The notes: a model not told the origin generated them from the letters alone. Counted from the stretch's first letter, positions 22,184 through 30,204 are shown. The stretch is DNA of 64,000 nt from Geomesophilobacter sediminis (GCF_016458275.1 NZ_JAEMHM010000010.1:1-64000), one strand, 5' to 3'. Program-made: numbers and translations.

Positions 22184-22223
22184 GATTGGACGGATCCGGC
22201 GGATCGGATCGATCCGTCCGATC
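22184..22223. repeat. Imperfect 13-bp inverted repeat of GATC-rich sequence
   Basis: GATTGGACGGATC (22184-22196) pairs with GATCCGTCCGATC (22211-22223), with one G-T wobble. It lies in the divergent gap between hemW and the nitrilase-family gene. A related GGATCGATC palindrome occurs after uvrA near 54.7 kb. Confidence 0.6.
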
Positions 22224-22296
22224 TTGCTTTAATGATCTTCTTGAAATCGCCCTCTCATCCTATTACACTACCGCTTTCAATGACGCGGGAGGGACC

Positions 22297-23076
22297 ATGG
22301 ATCGCAAGATAAAAGCGGCAGCCGTGCAGTTCACCATCGCCCTGGGGGAGATCGAAAAGAACCTGGAGCAGGCCAAAAGCGCGCTGGCCCGTCTGGCAAA
22401 ACAGCAGGTCGAGCTGGTGGTTCTCCCGGAAATGTGGGCCACCGGCTTCTCCTACAAGGATCTCAACCGGCTCGCCCAAAAGACGCCGGAGGTGGTCGCC
22501 GAGATCGCCCGGCTCTCTGCCGACTACGGCATGGTGATCGTGGGAAGCCTCCCGGAGCCGCACGGTGAGAAGGTCTACAACACCTCCTACGTCGCCGACC
22601 GCGGCCAGATCGTCGGCAGCTACCGCAAGATGCACCTTTTCTCCCTCATGGGTGAGGACCGCTCCCTCGACGCCGGCGACGCCGCCGTGGTCGTCCCGAC
22701 CAGCGTCGGCAGCATCGGCCTCATGATCTGCTACGACATCCGATTTCCGGAACTCGCCCGGCGCCTCACCCTCGACGGGGCCTCGATCATCGCGGTCCCC
22801 GGGGAATGGCCGAAGCCGCGCCAGGACCACTGGCGCACCATTCTCCGCGCCCGTGCCATGGAAAACCAACTTTTCGTCATCGCCGCCAATGCCTGCGGCG
22901 TCACCGGCAAGCTCGACTTTTTCGGGGACAGCCTGGTGCTCGGGGTGAAAGGGGAGATCCTGGGCGAGGGGGGATACGAGCCGGGCGAGGTGGTGGCCGA
23001 GCTCGATCCCGCCGAGATGCTCAGCTGGCGCGGCCAGATCACCTGTCTGAAGGACCGGCGTCCCGACTGTTACTGA
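22297..23076 (+). CDS. Nitrilase-superfamily amidase (carbon-nitrogen hydrolase)
   Basis: The 259-residue cytoplasmic hydrolase has the Glu-Lys-Cys triad regions: VVLPEMWATGFSY (Glu), GSYRKMHLFSL (Lys) and GLMICYDIRFPELARRL (Cys). This pattern resembles omega-amidase and YafV/Nit2-type proteins, which remove the ammonia of alpha-ketoglutaramate or related metabolites (known for family members; substrate here inferred). The open frame begins earlier, but the ATG at 22297 has GGGAGG just upstream and is where family similarity starts. Confidence 0.88.
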   Translation: MDRKIKAAAVQFTIALGEIEKNLEQAKSALARLAKQQVELVVLPEMWATGFSYKDLNRLAQKTPEVVAEIARLSADYGMVIVGSLPEPHGEKVYNTSYVADRGQIVGSYRKMHLFSLMGEDRSLDAGDAAVVVPTSVGSIGLMICYDIRFPELARRLTLDGASIIAVPGEWPKPRQDHWRTILRARAMENQLFVIAANACGVTGKLDFFGDSLVLGVKGEILGEGGYEPGEVVAELDPAEMLSWRGQITCLKDRRPDCY

Positions 23077-23110
23077 CGCAGCCTTCGCGCGGCGTGCACT
23101 TTCTTTCCTG

Positions 23111-23139
23111 TTGACTTAGTTTTGCGGAAGGCCTATTTT
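23111..23139 (+). promoter_or_regulatory. Sigma70-type promoter of the tol operon
   Basis: TTGACT (23111-23116), a 17-base spacer and TATTTT (23134-23139). It stands 38 bases before the tolQ start. Confidence 0.65.
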
Positions 23140-23177
23140 TCTGTATTTGTACACACTTTTAGCGGAGGTACGCATCC

Positions 23178-23852
23178 TTGGGCATGCTCGCTTCGACCGG
23201 CCTGGTCGTTAAACTGGTCCTCGGCATTTTGCTTTATTTCTCCGTCGTCTCCTGGGGAATCATCTTCTACAAGCTGCTGCAGGTCTACCGCGCCAACAGC
23301 GCCTCCCAGCACTTCCTCGAATTCTTCTGGAAAGCCAAACGCTTCGACGCCATCGCCACCCAGCTGGACCGGTTTGAAAACTCGCCGCTGGCGGTCCTTT
23401 TCAACGAGGGTTACGGCGAGCTGAAAAAGCTGCAGGAAAAGGTGGTGGAAAAATCCGATCCCAGCGTCATCAGCACCGATCTGGGGGGGATCGACAACAT
23501 CGCCCGCGCCCTGCGCCGCGCCACCACCAGCGAGATCACCCGCCTGGAGAAATATCTCACCTTCCTCGCCACCACCGGCTCCACCGCCCCGTTCATCGGG
23601 CTTTTCGGGACCGTCTGGGGGATCATGACCGCCTTCCAGGGGATCGGCCAGGCCGGATCGGCTTCGCTGGCCACCGTCGCCCCGGGCATCGCCGAAGCGC
23701 TCATCGCCACCGCGATCGGCCTGGTCGCCGCTATCCCGGCGGTAATGGGGTACAACCACTTCCAGCAGAAGATCAAGGTGCTCATCTCGGAAATGGACAG
23801 CTTCTCCACGGAACTGCTCAATATCGTTCAGCGTAACTTCGCGGGGAGATAA
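23178..23852 (+). CDS. tolQ: Tol-Pal system protein TolQ
   Basis: This is the inner-membrane proton-channel subunit of the Tol-Pal machine, 224 residues with three membrane helices (about 8-32, 130-155, 165-190). The MotA/TolQ/ExbB signature is clear: TSEITRLEKYLTFLATTGSTAPFIGLFGTVWGIM in the middle, then APGIAEALIATAIGLVAAIPAVMGYNHF. The TTG at 23178 has GGAGG nine bases upstream. The ATG two codons later is too far from it, so TTG is preferred. It is the first gene of a tightly packed tolQ-R-A-B set, which favours TolQ over ExbB. Confidence 0.92.
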   Translation: MGMLASTGLVVKLVLGILLYFSVVSWGIIFYKLLQVYRANSASQHFLEFFWKAKRFDAIATQLDRFENSPLAVLFNEGYGELKKLQEKVVEKSDPSVISTDLGGIDNIARALRRATTSEITRLEKYLTFLATTGSTAPFIGLFGTVWGIMTAFQGIGQAGSASLATVAPGIAEALIATAIGLVAAIPAVMGYNHFQQKIKVLISEMDSFSTELLNIVQRNFAGR

Positions 23853-23855
23853 TCC

Positions 23856-24275
23856 ATGGAGCTCGGCAACAGGGATAACGGCAGCCGCTCCACCATGTCG
23901 CAGATCAACGTCACCCCGCTGGTCGACGTCATGCTGGTGCTGCTGGTCATCTTCATGGTGACCGCCCCGATGATGCAGCAGGGGGTCCAGGTGAACCTTC
24001 CCAAGGCGGACGCCAAGGCGCTCGCCCCCAAGGAGGAGACCGTCGTGGTCACCCTCGAAAAATCCGGGAGGACCAGCATCAACGCGAAGGAGGTTCCTCC
24101 GGCCCAGCTTAAACCCCAGCTGACGACGATGTTCGCCAACCGGACCAAGAAGGAGGTCTTCCTCAAGGCCGACACCAACGTGCCGTACGGCGAGGTGGTC
24201 AAGGTGATGGCGGAGATCAAGGGAGCCGGGATCGAACGTCTCGGCATGATTACGGAGTCCACGCAGCAGAAATGA
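23856..24275 (+). CDS. tolR: Tol-Pal system protein TolR
   Basis: The 139-residue ExbD/TolR family protein has a short cytoplasmic start, one membrane helix at about 20-40 with the proton-relay aspartate in INVTPLVDVMLVLLVIFMV, and a periplasmic dimer domain. It works with TolQ to convert the proton gradient into force on TolA. It starts three bases after tolQ and overlaps tolA (ATGA). Confidence 0.93.
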   Translation: MELGNRDNGSRSTMSQINVTPLVDVMLVLLVIFMVTAPMMQQGVQVNLPKADAKALAPKEETVVVTLEKSGRTSINAKEVPPAQLKPQLTTMFANRTKKEVFLKADTNVPYGEVVKVMAEIKGAGIERLGMITESTQQK

Positions 24276-25090
24276 AGCCGCTGCGGATGCGCAAAAACAG
24301 TTACCCCGGCCCGGGAGGAATGCTGGCATGTTCCTTCCTGCTGCACGTGGCGTTGCTAGCGATCGTGGTCACCTTCCGCCTCTATCCCGAGGCGCACCCT
24401 CTCGCCGAGGAGACCTATTACGTGGACATGGTGTCGCTGCCGGTCGCGTCCCCCGCCAAGGGGACTCCGGCGCCGACCGCCACGACCCAGCAGCCCGCGG
24501 CCCCGCAAGCGGCCCCGGAGCCCCCCCGTCCCGCGCCGCAGTCCCCGGCGCCGGCCAAGGCCGCCCCGCCCGCCTCGCGTCCCAGCATGACGTACCCCAC
24601 GGCAAAAACGAAGCCGACCACCTCGAAACAGAAGCAGGTGCAGAGCGACGAAACGGCTCCGACCGGCGCCGAGGCCAAGGCATTCCAGGATCGGATGGCG
24701 AAACTCGAGCGCCAGGCTGAAGATCGGCGCCAGGCCGATGTGCTGGCACGGCTGCGCAAGGGAACCGGCGGGAAGAAGGGGGCCCCCACCGGGAGCGGCA
24801 CCCAGGCGGGAAGCGACTACGCCGCCTACATCCACTCCCGGCTCAAGGACGCCTTCGTCGACACCATCGCCTCGCAAACCAAGAGTCCGCAGGTGACGGT
24901 GCGGCTGGTTATCGGCCCGGACGGGCGCATCGCCCAATACAAGGTGGAAAACAGCAGTGGCGACAAGATGTTCGAGGATGCCGTGGACCGCGCCGTCCAC
25001 GTTGCCGAAAGATCGTTCCGCAAACCGCCGGGGGGAACCCCGTTCGAACAGGGGTTCGTATTCCGGCCCCAGGGGGTGGGCCTGAAATGA
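24272..25090 (+). CDS. tolA: TolA/TonB-like energy transducer
   Basis: The 272 residues have an N-terminal membrane anchor (about 14-34, LACSFLLHVALLAIVVTF). A Pro/Ala/Lys linker follows (about 60-130), then a helical segment (FQDRMAKLERQAEDRRQADVLARL), and a C-terminal TonB_C/TolA-like domain (YAAYIHSRLKDAFVDTIAS, VRLVIGPDGRIAQYKVENSSGDKMFEDAVDRAV). It spans the periplasm to pull on TolB and Pal. The linker replaces the long helical domain of E. coli TolA. Operon position between tolR and tolB, with ATGA overlaps on both sides, supports the name. Confidence 0.88.
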   Translation: MKPLRMRKNSYPGPGGMLACSFLLHVALLAIVVTFRLYPEAHPLAEETYYVDMVSLPVASPAKGTPAPTATTQQPAAPQAAPEPPRPAPQSPAPAKAAPPASRPSMTYPTAKTKPTTSKQKQVQSDETAPTGAEAKAFQDRMAKLERQAEDRRQADVLARLRKGTGGKKGAPTGSGTQAGSDYAAYIHSRLKDAFVDTIASQTKSPQVTVRLVIGPDGRIAQYKVENSSGDKMFEDAVDRAVHVAERSFRKPPGGTPFEQGFVFRPQGVGLK

Positions 25091-26340
25091 AAACCTGGAT
25101 CCTGATCCTGCTCCTCTGCCTGGCCCCCCAGGTCGTGCTGGCCCCGCCGAAAACCTTCGCGGACGACCAGCCCTACCTCGAGGTGACCGCACCGGCCAAC
25201 CGCAAGCTCCAGTTGCTGGTCGCCCCGCCGACCATCCTCTCCGGCGCCGCCGCACCGGAGGTGGCCAAAGAACTTGCCGATCTCTTCAGCTTCGACCTGA
25301 ACCTGGCCGGCACCTTCGCTCTTGCCCCCGCCGGCACCCGGCCGGACAATGCCGATCTCGTCCTTTCCACGGCGTATTCGGCCTCGGTCTCCGGGCTCAC
25401 CGTGGAATGCCGCCTTTTCGATCGCGCCCTCAACCGAGAACTGACCGCCAAACGGTTCACCGGGACCCTCAAGGACCTGCGCCGGATCGGGCACGCCTTC
25501 AGCGACGAGGTGCTCCGCGCCGTCACCGGCCTGCGCGGCCCCTTCACCGGCAAGATCGCCTACGTCGTCAAGTCCGGGCGGGGCAAAGAGATCTACCTGA
25601 TGGATTACGACGGGCGCAACCCGCAGCGGATCACCAACAACGGGTCGATCAACATCAATCCCGATTTCGCCCCTTCCGGTCGCGAGATCATCTACACCTC
25701 GTACAAGAAGGGGAACCCCGACCTCTTCCGGCGCGAGCTCTTCACCGGGCTTGAGGCCCGCATCTCGGCGCGCAGCGGGCTCAACGCCACCGCGGCCTAC
25801 GCCCCGGACGGCAACCGCATCGCGCTGACCCTGACCAAGGACGGCAACTCCGAGATCTACGTGATCAACAAGGAGGGGCGGGAACTGGCGCGGCTGACCC
25901 ACAACGCCGCCATCGACGTCTCCCCCGCCTGGTCGCCAGACGGACGCAGGATCGTCTTCAATTCCGACCGCCTCGGCAAGCCGCAGCTCTTCGTCATGGA
26001 CGCCGACGGGACCAACGTCCGGCGCCTGACCACCTCGGGGAACTACAACGTCACCCCGCGCTGGGCTCCCAAGGGGGACCGCATCGCCTACGCCCGCCAG
26101 GAGTCCGGCGGATTCCAGATCTACGCGATCAACTCCGACGGCACCGGGGACACCCAGCTCACCACCGCCGGGAGCAACGAGCATCCCCGCTGGTCGCCGG
26201 ACGGCCGGTTCATCGTGTTCAGCTCGACCCGGGACGGCGGAAGCGCCCTCTACATCATGCGTGCCGACGGCACCGGCCAGACCCGCGTCTCCCCCGGGAA
26301 AGGGGGAGACAGCCATCCCTGCTGGTCGGCACCGTGGTAA
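25087..26340 (+). CDS. tolB: Tol-Pal system beta-propeller protein TolB
   Basis: The 417-residue periplasmic protein has a signal peptide (LILLLCLAPQVVLA), an N-terminal TolB domain and a six-bladed WD40-like propeller. Repeats such as GRNPQRITNNGSININPDFAPSG, AIDVSPAWSPDGRRIVFNSD, and NEHPRWSPDGRFIVFSSTRDG are visible. TolB shuttles between Pal and TolA during envelope constriction. The ATG overlaps the tolA TGA. Confidence 0.96.
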   Translation: MKTWILILLLCLAPQVVLAPPKTFADDQPYLEVTAPANRKLQLLVAPPTILSGAAAPEVAKELADLFSFDLNLAGTFALAPAGTRPDNADLVLSTAYSASVSGLTVECRLFDRALNRELTAKRFTGTLKDLRRIGHAFSDEVLRAVTGLRGPFTGKIAYVVKSGRGKEIYLMDYDGRNPQRITNNGSININPDFAPSGREIIYTSYKKGNPDLFRRELFTGLEARISARSGLNATAAYAPDGNRIALTLTKDGNSEIYVINKEGRELARLTHNAAIDVSPAWSPDGRRIVFNSDRLGKPQLFVMDADGTNVRRLTTSGNYNVTPRWAPKGDRIAYARQESGGFQIYAINSDGTGDTQLTTAGSNEHPRWSPDGRFIVFSSTRDGGSALYIMRADGTGQTRVSPGKGGDSHPCWSAPW

Positions 26341-26362
26341 CACATTAGTAACAGATGCATCC

Positions 26363-26390
26363 TTGAAAAAGAAATCGAGATATGTATAAT
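26363..26390 (+). promoter_or_regulatory. Sigma70 promoter of pal
   Basis: TTGAAA (26363-26368), a 16-base spacer and a consensus TATAAT (26385-26390). It lies in the 128-base gap between tolB and pal, so pal probably has its own transcript. Confidence 0.75.
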
Positions 26391-26468
26391 TAACGCCTCA
26401 TCCTCGCCGCTATAACGAAGGATGCGCCAATGCTTTCTTTCATTCCAGGAAAAAAAGGAGAACATGAG

Positions 26469-27086
26469 ATGCGCAAGGTGCTGGTAGGTTTTTTATGCTG
26501 TCTTGTCTTTGCCGGGTGCGCCAGTCAGGAAGCCGCAAAGAAATCTGAGCCGGTAGCTTCGTCGGCGACGACGGCCCCCGCGGCTCCCGAGGCGAAACAG
26601 GCCCCGGCCATCGTCGAATCCGCGCCTGCTACGCCCGCTCCTGCGCCGACCGCCGTCGCGCCGAAGGCTGAGGCCCCCGCCCAGGCGGTCGAAACGCCCG
26701 CACAGCCGGTCGTGTCCGACTCCGGGAACAAAGCCGCTCCGGCCGCGCTCCAGGAAGAGCTGCAGAAAATCTATTTCGCCTTTGACTCTGCCGAGCTGAC
26801 CCAGGAGTCCCGGGATGCGCTCTCCAAAAACGCGGATTATCTGAAGAACAACACCGCCGTCAAGATCCGGATCGAAGGCAACTGTGACGAACGCGGCTCC
26901 GACGAGTACAACCTCGCGCTGGGCGAGCGCCGCGCCAAGGCCGCCAAGGACTACCTCGAGACCCTCGGGATTCCCTCCGACCGTCTTGCCACCATCAGCT
27001 ACGGCGAAGAGCGCCCGGCCGATCCGGGCCACAACGAAGAGGCGTGGACCAAGAACAGAAGGGACGAATTCGTCATCATCAAGTAA
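26469..27086 (+). CDS. pal: Peptidoglycan-associated lipoprotein Pal
   Basis: This outer-membrane lipoprotein has a lipobox CLVFAGC at the N-terminus (lipidated Cys near residue 17), a long Ala/Pro linker (about 30-95) and an OmpA-like peptidoglycan-binding domain. That domain contains KIYFAFDSAELTQESRDAL, RIEGNCDERGSDEYNLALGERRA, and TISYGEERPADPGHNEEAWTKNRR. The ATG at 26469 follows AAGGAG at eight bases and puts the signal peptide at the N-terminus. An in-frame start 13 codons earlier is unlikely. The linker is longer than in E. coli Pal. Confidence 0.95.
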   Translation: MRKVLVGFLCCLVFAGCASQEAAKKSEPVASSATTAPAAPEAKQAPAIVESAPATPAPAPTAVAPKAEAPAQAVETPAQPVVSDSGNKAAPAALQEELQKIYFAFDSAELTQESRDALSKNADYLKNNTAVKIRIEGNCDERGSDEYNLALGERRAKAAKDYLETLGIPSDRLATISYGEERPADPGHNEEAWTKNRRDEFVIIK

Positions 27087-27103
27087 CGAAACGACGCAGC
27101 CGT

Positions 27104-27137
27104 AAAAAAAGGAGCTCCTTTCGGGGCTCCTTTTTTT
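27104..27137. terminator. Bidirectional-looking intrinsic terminator after pal
   Basis: AAAAAAAGGAGC (27104-27115) pairs with GCTCCTTTTTTT (27126-27137). The T-run follows on the plus strand, and the A-run gives one on the other strand. Confidence 0.88.
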
Positions 27138-27165
27138 ACGTGACGGTCGATTTGGGGGAACCAAC

Positions 27166-28041
27166 ATGCAGTCATTGCGGTTAGCGCTCATCTCGGTACT
27201 GGTCCTTTCCTGCGTGGGGTGCGCCACGAAAGATGACCTGGATATGGTTAAGCGTGATTCGGACGAGATGAAAAGCCGCATCTTCACGCTGAACAAGAGC
27301 CTCGGCGAAGTCCGGGGTGAAATCAAGGACGGCATCGACAAGTCCCTGGCCAACTACAAGCAGAACATGGATACCCTGCAGAAGGAAATGGAGGGGTACC
27401 AGAAGGACATGGCGACGCTGCGCAAAGGGAGCGCTGATCTGCAGGCGACCCTCGACGCGGCACGGGTCGACATGCAGGTCCTGACCGGCAAGGTCGACGA
27501 CGTGCGCCTTTTGGCCCAGAAGCCGGCCGACGACCTCGCGCTTTTGCGCACCGACACCAACAAGCGGCTCGCCTCCTTCGACGAGCGGCTGACCAAGCTG
27601 GAGCAAGCGATCGCCGATCTGCAAAAAAGCACCGCGCAGGTGCGTCAGGACCAGGCCGCGCTGCAGCAGACCCCGGAGAGCCTGTACCGAAAAGGGGTGG
27701 AGTCGATGAAAGGCGAGGGGGCCGCGGCCAAGGCACGCGAGATCTTCGCCAAGTTCCTCGAACTCTACCCTAAGCACAAGCTCGCCGCCAACGCCCACTA
27801 CTGGACGGGGGAAACCTACTACGGCGAAAAGAACTACGAACAGGCCATTCTCGAGTACCAGGAAGTGATTCAGAACTATCCCGAAAGCGAGAAGGCGCCG
27901 GCGGCCCTGCTGAAACAGGGGATGGCGTTCAAGGCCCTCGGGGACAAGAAGAGCGCCCACTACGATTTCAAACGGGTGATCGAAGAGTATCCGAAATCCG
28001 ACGAGGCAAAGAGCGCCCGGGAGCGCCTGGGCGGCAGGTAG
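27166..28041 (+). CDS. cpoB: Tol-Pal accessory protein YbgF/CpoB (lipoprotein form)
   Basis: The 291-residue exported protein has a lipobox-like LSCVGC at the N-terminus and a long coiled coil (about 25-160, many heptad leucines). At the C-terminus are TPR repeats with the YbgF signature (ESLYRKGVESMKGEGAAAKAREIFAKFLELYP, ANAHYWTGETYYGEKNYEQAI, KAPAALLKQGMAFKALGDKKSA). CpoB coordinates Tol-Pal with peptidoglycan synthesis at division in E. coli. The position after pal fits. The E. coli protein is soluble, so lipidation here is inferred. Confidence 0.88.
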   Translation: MQSLRLALISVLVLSCVGCATKDDLDMVKRDSDEMKSRIFTLNKSLGEVRGEIKDGIDKSLANYKQNMDTLQKEMEGYQKDMATLRKGSADLQATLDAARVDMQVLTGKVDDVRLLAQKPADDLALLRTDTNKRLASFDERLTKLEQAIADLQKSTAQVRQDQAALQQTPESLYRKGVESMKGEGAAAKAREIFAKFLELYPKHKLAANAHYWTGETYYGEKNYEQAILEYQEVIQNYPESEKAPAALLKQGMAFKALGDKKSAHYDFKRVIEEYPKSDEAKSARERLGGR

Positions 28042-28066
28042 GGGGAGTTCAGCAGGTTTTTCTCTC

Positions 28067-28101
28067 AAAAGGCTCTTTCGTCACGCGGAAGGGCCTTTTT
28101 T
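28067..28101 (+). terminator. Intrinsic terminator of the tol-pal locus
   Basis: AAAAGGCTCTTTCG (28067-28080) pairs with CGGAAGGGCCTTTT (28086-28099) with two G-U pairs. It is followed by T residues 25 bases past the cpoB stop. Confidence 0.8.
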
Positions 28102-28160
28102 CATCGTCGCCCCCAAGATGGGGCGGCACCCCCCTCAGGGGAGAGCGTAAAGGAGATCGC

Positions 28161-28862
28161 ATGCAGAAAACAGCATTGGTTACCGGCGGCAACAAAGGGA
28201 TCGGCCTGGAGACAACCCGGCTCCTGCTGGAGCTGGGCTTTCGGGTGGTGGTCGTGGCACGCAGTTTCGCACCGGATCAACTGGGGGAGCTTCCCGCATT
28301 GGTGAAGAAGCCCTACGACCTGACCGATATCGAGGGAATCCCGCAGCTCGTCGCGGAGATCGGACCGGTCCAGGTCCTCATCAACAACGCCGGGGTGATG
28401 CACTCCCTCCCCTACGACGCCTACCCGCAAGAGAAGCTGCGCGGCCTGATGCAGCTCAACATCGAGGCCCCGGTGGCCCTGATCCGCGAGGTGTCGAAGA
28501 GCATGCTCGCTGAAGGTGGGGGGCGCATCGTGAACAACGCCTCCATCGCCGGGCAGATCGGCCATCCCGACGTCTGGTACGGCATCGCCAAGGCGGGACT
28601 GATCAACGCCACCAAGAGCTTCGCCAAGATTCTCGGCCCGGGAGGGATCGTCATCAACGCCGTTGCCCCCGGCCCGGTCGACACCGATATGCTGGAAGTG
28701 ATTCCTCTGCCGCGCCGGGAGGCGATCAAGAGCATGGTCTACAGCAACCGTTTCGCCCGCGCCGACGAAGTCGCCCGTACCATGGTCTGGCTGGCAACCG
28801 AGAGCCCGGAATATATCAACGGGACCTGCCTCGACATCAACAACGGCGCCTTCCCGCGCTGA
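28161..28862 (+). CDS. Short-chain dehydrogenase/reductase
   Basis: The 233-residue Rossmann enzyme has the cofactor motif VTGGNKGIGLE at residues 7-17, LINNAGVMHS near 75, catalytic Ser in NNASIAGQIG, and YGIAK (Tyr-x3-Lys) near 140. The C-terminal VNAVAPGPVDTDM follows. The glycine-rich loop followed by Arg-containing VVVARS suggests NADP rather than NAD. The closest classes are 3-oxoacyl-ACP reductase-like SDRs, but the substrate cannot be read from sequence. Flanked by terminators, it appears to be transcribed alone. Confidence 0.85.
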   Translation: MQKTALVTGGNKGIGLETTRLLLELGFRVVVVARSFAPDQLGELPALVKKPYDLTDIEGIPQLVAEIGPVQVLINNAGVMHSLPYDAYPQEKLRGLMQLNIEAPVALIREVSKSMLAEGGGRIVNNASIAGQIGHPDVWYGIAKAGLINATKSFAKILGPGGIVINAVAPGPVDTDMLEVIPLPRREAIKSMVYSNRFARADEVARTMVWLATESPEYINGTCLDINNGAFPR

Positions 28863-28910
28863 CGAAGAAGAGAAGCTGAAGATCCTGGCCCCGCCGCCGG
28901 TGAGGGAAAA

Positions 28911-29330
28911 CTACAGGTGCAGGGCGGGTTTCAAATCGGTGGGGGTGTAGCTTTGGGAGACGACCCATCCCTTGTGCGGGACGAAGACCGGCTCCAGCTT
29001 GCAGGCGATGTAGCCGATGAGGCTTGCCTCCTGGGGGAGATCGGAGGCGATGGTGACGATCCGGAAACCGACCAGGTCCCCGGGGCGGGGATAGGTCGTC
29101 GCTTCCTTGAGGGTGCAGCTCCAGAAATTCATTCCTCCCCCGACTCCGGCCAGCGAGATCAGGAAAAGGTGCTCGCCGTCGTTGCCCCGGCCGCCGTCCT
29201 CCCGGATCAGGGCAGGGACGACGGCCCCGAGGAGGTGACGATACCCGATGCCGCAGGCGTGGGCAAAGGCGGCTTCGTTGTCGGCAAAGCTCAATACCGG
29301 TCCTTTTTTCTTTTTCAACCAGGAAAACAT
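28911..29330 (-). CDS. Conserved-looking hypothetical protein, soluble, 139 residues
   Basis: I do not recognise a family. The protein starts MFSWLKKKKGPVLSF and then has mixed alpha/beta character. A basic N-terminal patch is followed by a glycine-rich GVGGGMNFWSC segment and PGDLVGFRIVTIASDLPQEASLIGYIACKLEPVF. No signal peptide or membrane span. Its frame is intact and is followed by the convergent SDR gene. A possible role cannot be assigned. Confidence 0.65.
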   Translation of the reverse strand: MFSWLKKKKGPVLSFADNEAAFAHACGIGYRHLLGAVVPALIREDGGRGNDGEHLFLISLAGVGGGMNFWSCTLKEATTYPRPGDLVGFRIVTIASDLPQEASLIGYIACKLEPVFVPHKGWVVSQSYTPTDLKPALHL

Positions 29331-29401
29331 GAGGACCCCCTTTTCAGGCAGGTAGAGTTGGTCAAATATACCAGCTGCCCCTCGGCTTGGGGCGCAAGGA
29401 C

Positions 29402-29433
29402 AAAAAAAGGCGGGGATTTTCTTCCCCGCCTTT
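29402..29433 (-). terminator. Intrinsic terminator of tatA
   Basis: AAAGGCGGGGA (29406-29416) pairs with TCCCCGCCTTT (29423-29433). On the minus strand the stem is followed by seven Ts (complement of 29402-29408). It separates tatA from the gene that begins at 29330. Confidence 0.88.
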
Positions 29434-29455
29434 CTTCTATCGCATAATGCCCGCG

Positions 29456-29785
29456 CTAGGCCTTTTTCTCGGCAGCCTCCGCCTTGTGCGGCTCAGCAGC
29501 CTCCGCCTTGTGCGGCTCGGCTGCTTCGGTTTTGTACGGATCAGCTGCGGCCGCTTCCTGATGCTGCGCCGCTACCGGCTCCTCAACCACCTTGGCGAGG
29601 CGTTCCTTCTCATCCTGGAGCCGGGTCTCGGCCTCGATCCCCTGTTTGAAATCATCGGTGGCCCGCTTGAATTCAGCAAGTCCCTTTCCCAACGACTTCG
29701 CCAACTCCGGGAGCTTCTGCGGCCCGATGACGATGAGCGCGATCACCATAATGATGATCAGTTCCGGCATCCCTATCCCAAACAT
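29456..29785 (-). CDS. tatA: Sec-independent translocase TatA/TatB-type subunit with repeated tail
   Basis: This 109-residue protein starts MFGIGMPELIIIMVIALIVIGPQKLPELAKSLGKG: one membrane helix, the FGP-like IGPQKLPE hinge and an amphipathic helix. It belongs to the twin-arginine protein export pore. The E in MPELI and the long soluble tail are closer to TatB-type, but I keep tatA because no partner tat gene is present. The tail ends in short repeats (EPHKAEAAEPHKAEAAE) encoded by a 24-base direct DNA repeat. I start at the ATG at 29785 (preceded by GAGGTG), not the frame start nine codons upstream. Confidence 0.85.
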   Translation of the reverse strand: MFGIGMPELIIIMVIALIVIGPQKLPELAKSLGKGLAEFKRATDDFKQGIEAETRLQDEKERLAKVVEEPVAAQHQEAAAADPYKTEAAEPHKAEAAEPHKAEAAEKKA

Positions 29786-30011
29786 ATCTACACCTCGTTT
29801 GCTACGCAGCATAATGCTGCTAGACCGGGGAAAATAATGAAAAAAGCATAGAGGTTTTACGAAGCGGTGTCAAGCGTGGATGCCCGTCGGTCTCCCGGCC
29901 GATCCGGAGCGAAGGGTTGGCCCTTGAACCTGGGGCGTCCAGACTCAAGATCGGAGCCCAACCCCCCTTCCATCCCTTCGGTGCCACATCCCTTCGGCAT
30001 CCCTTCGGCAT

Positions 30012-30083
30012 CCCTTCATCCCTTCATCCCTTCATCCCTTCATCCCTTCATCCCTTCATCCCTTCATCCCTTCATCCCTTCAT
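30012..30083. repeat. Nine perfect tandem copies of CCCTTCAT
   Basis: The octamer repeats without error from 30012 to 30083. It is preceded by spaced relatives (CCCTTCGG near 29974, 29991 and 30001) and followed by another CCCTTCGG at 30084-30091. It lies in the 500-base gap between tatA and nadA, 121 bases ahead of the nadA promoter. No gene is seen in this gap. Copy number of such an array could vary by slippage. Confidence 0.92.
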
Positions 30084-30090
30084 CCCTTCG

Positions 30091-30142
30091 GTGCCAGGTC
30101 TTGAAAAATCACTTCGAAAGGTGATATTTCAAGACCTGGCAC
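30091..30142. repeat. Long hairpin, 21 of 22 bp paired
   Basis: GTGCCAGGTCTTGAAAAATCAC (30091-30112, with GTGCC at the outer end) faces its complement at 30121-30142 across an 8-base loop; one A-A mismatch. The outer GTGCCAGG is partly repeated afterwards (GGTGGCACCCGGGTTG). The structure resembles the target hairpins of REP-associated tyrosine transposases or a small mobile palindrome (inference). No transposase gene is near. Confidence 0.8.
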
Positions 30143-30204
30143 CCGGGTTGGGGTGGCACCCGGGTTGAGATTCAAGATCTGAGCCCAAAGAGGCGTCAAA
30201 GGGT

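Noticed and set aside
24356-26343. Long minus-strand open frames opposite tolA and tolB
   Set aside because: Shadow frames created by GC-biased third positions. The plus-strand frames show signal peptides, a propeller repeat and tight overlaps.
30012-30083. CCCTTCAT repeats as a possible CRISPR or minisatellite coding region
   Set aside because: The units are adjacent without spacers, and the translated frames give short low-complexity peptides without a ribosome site.
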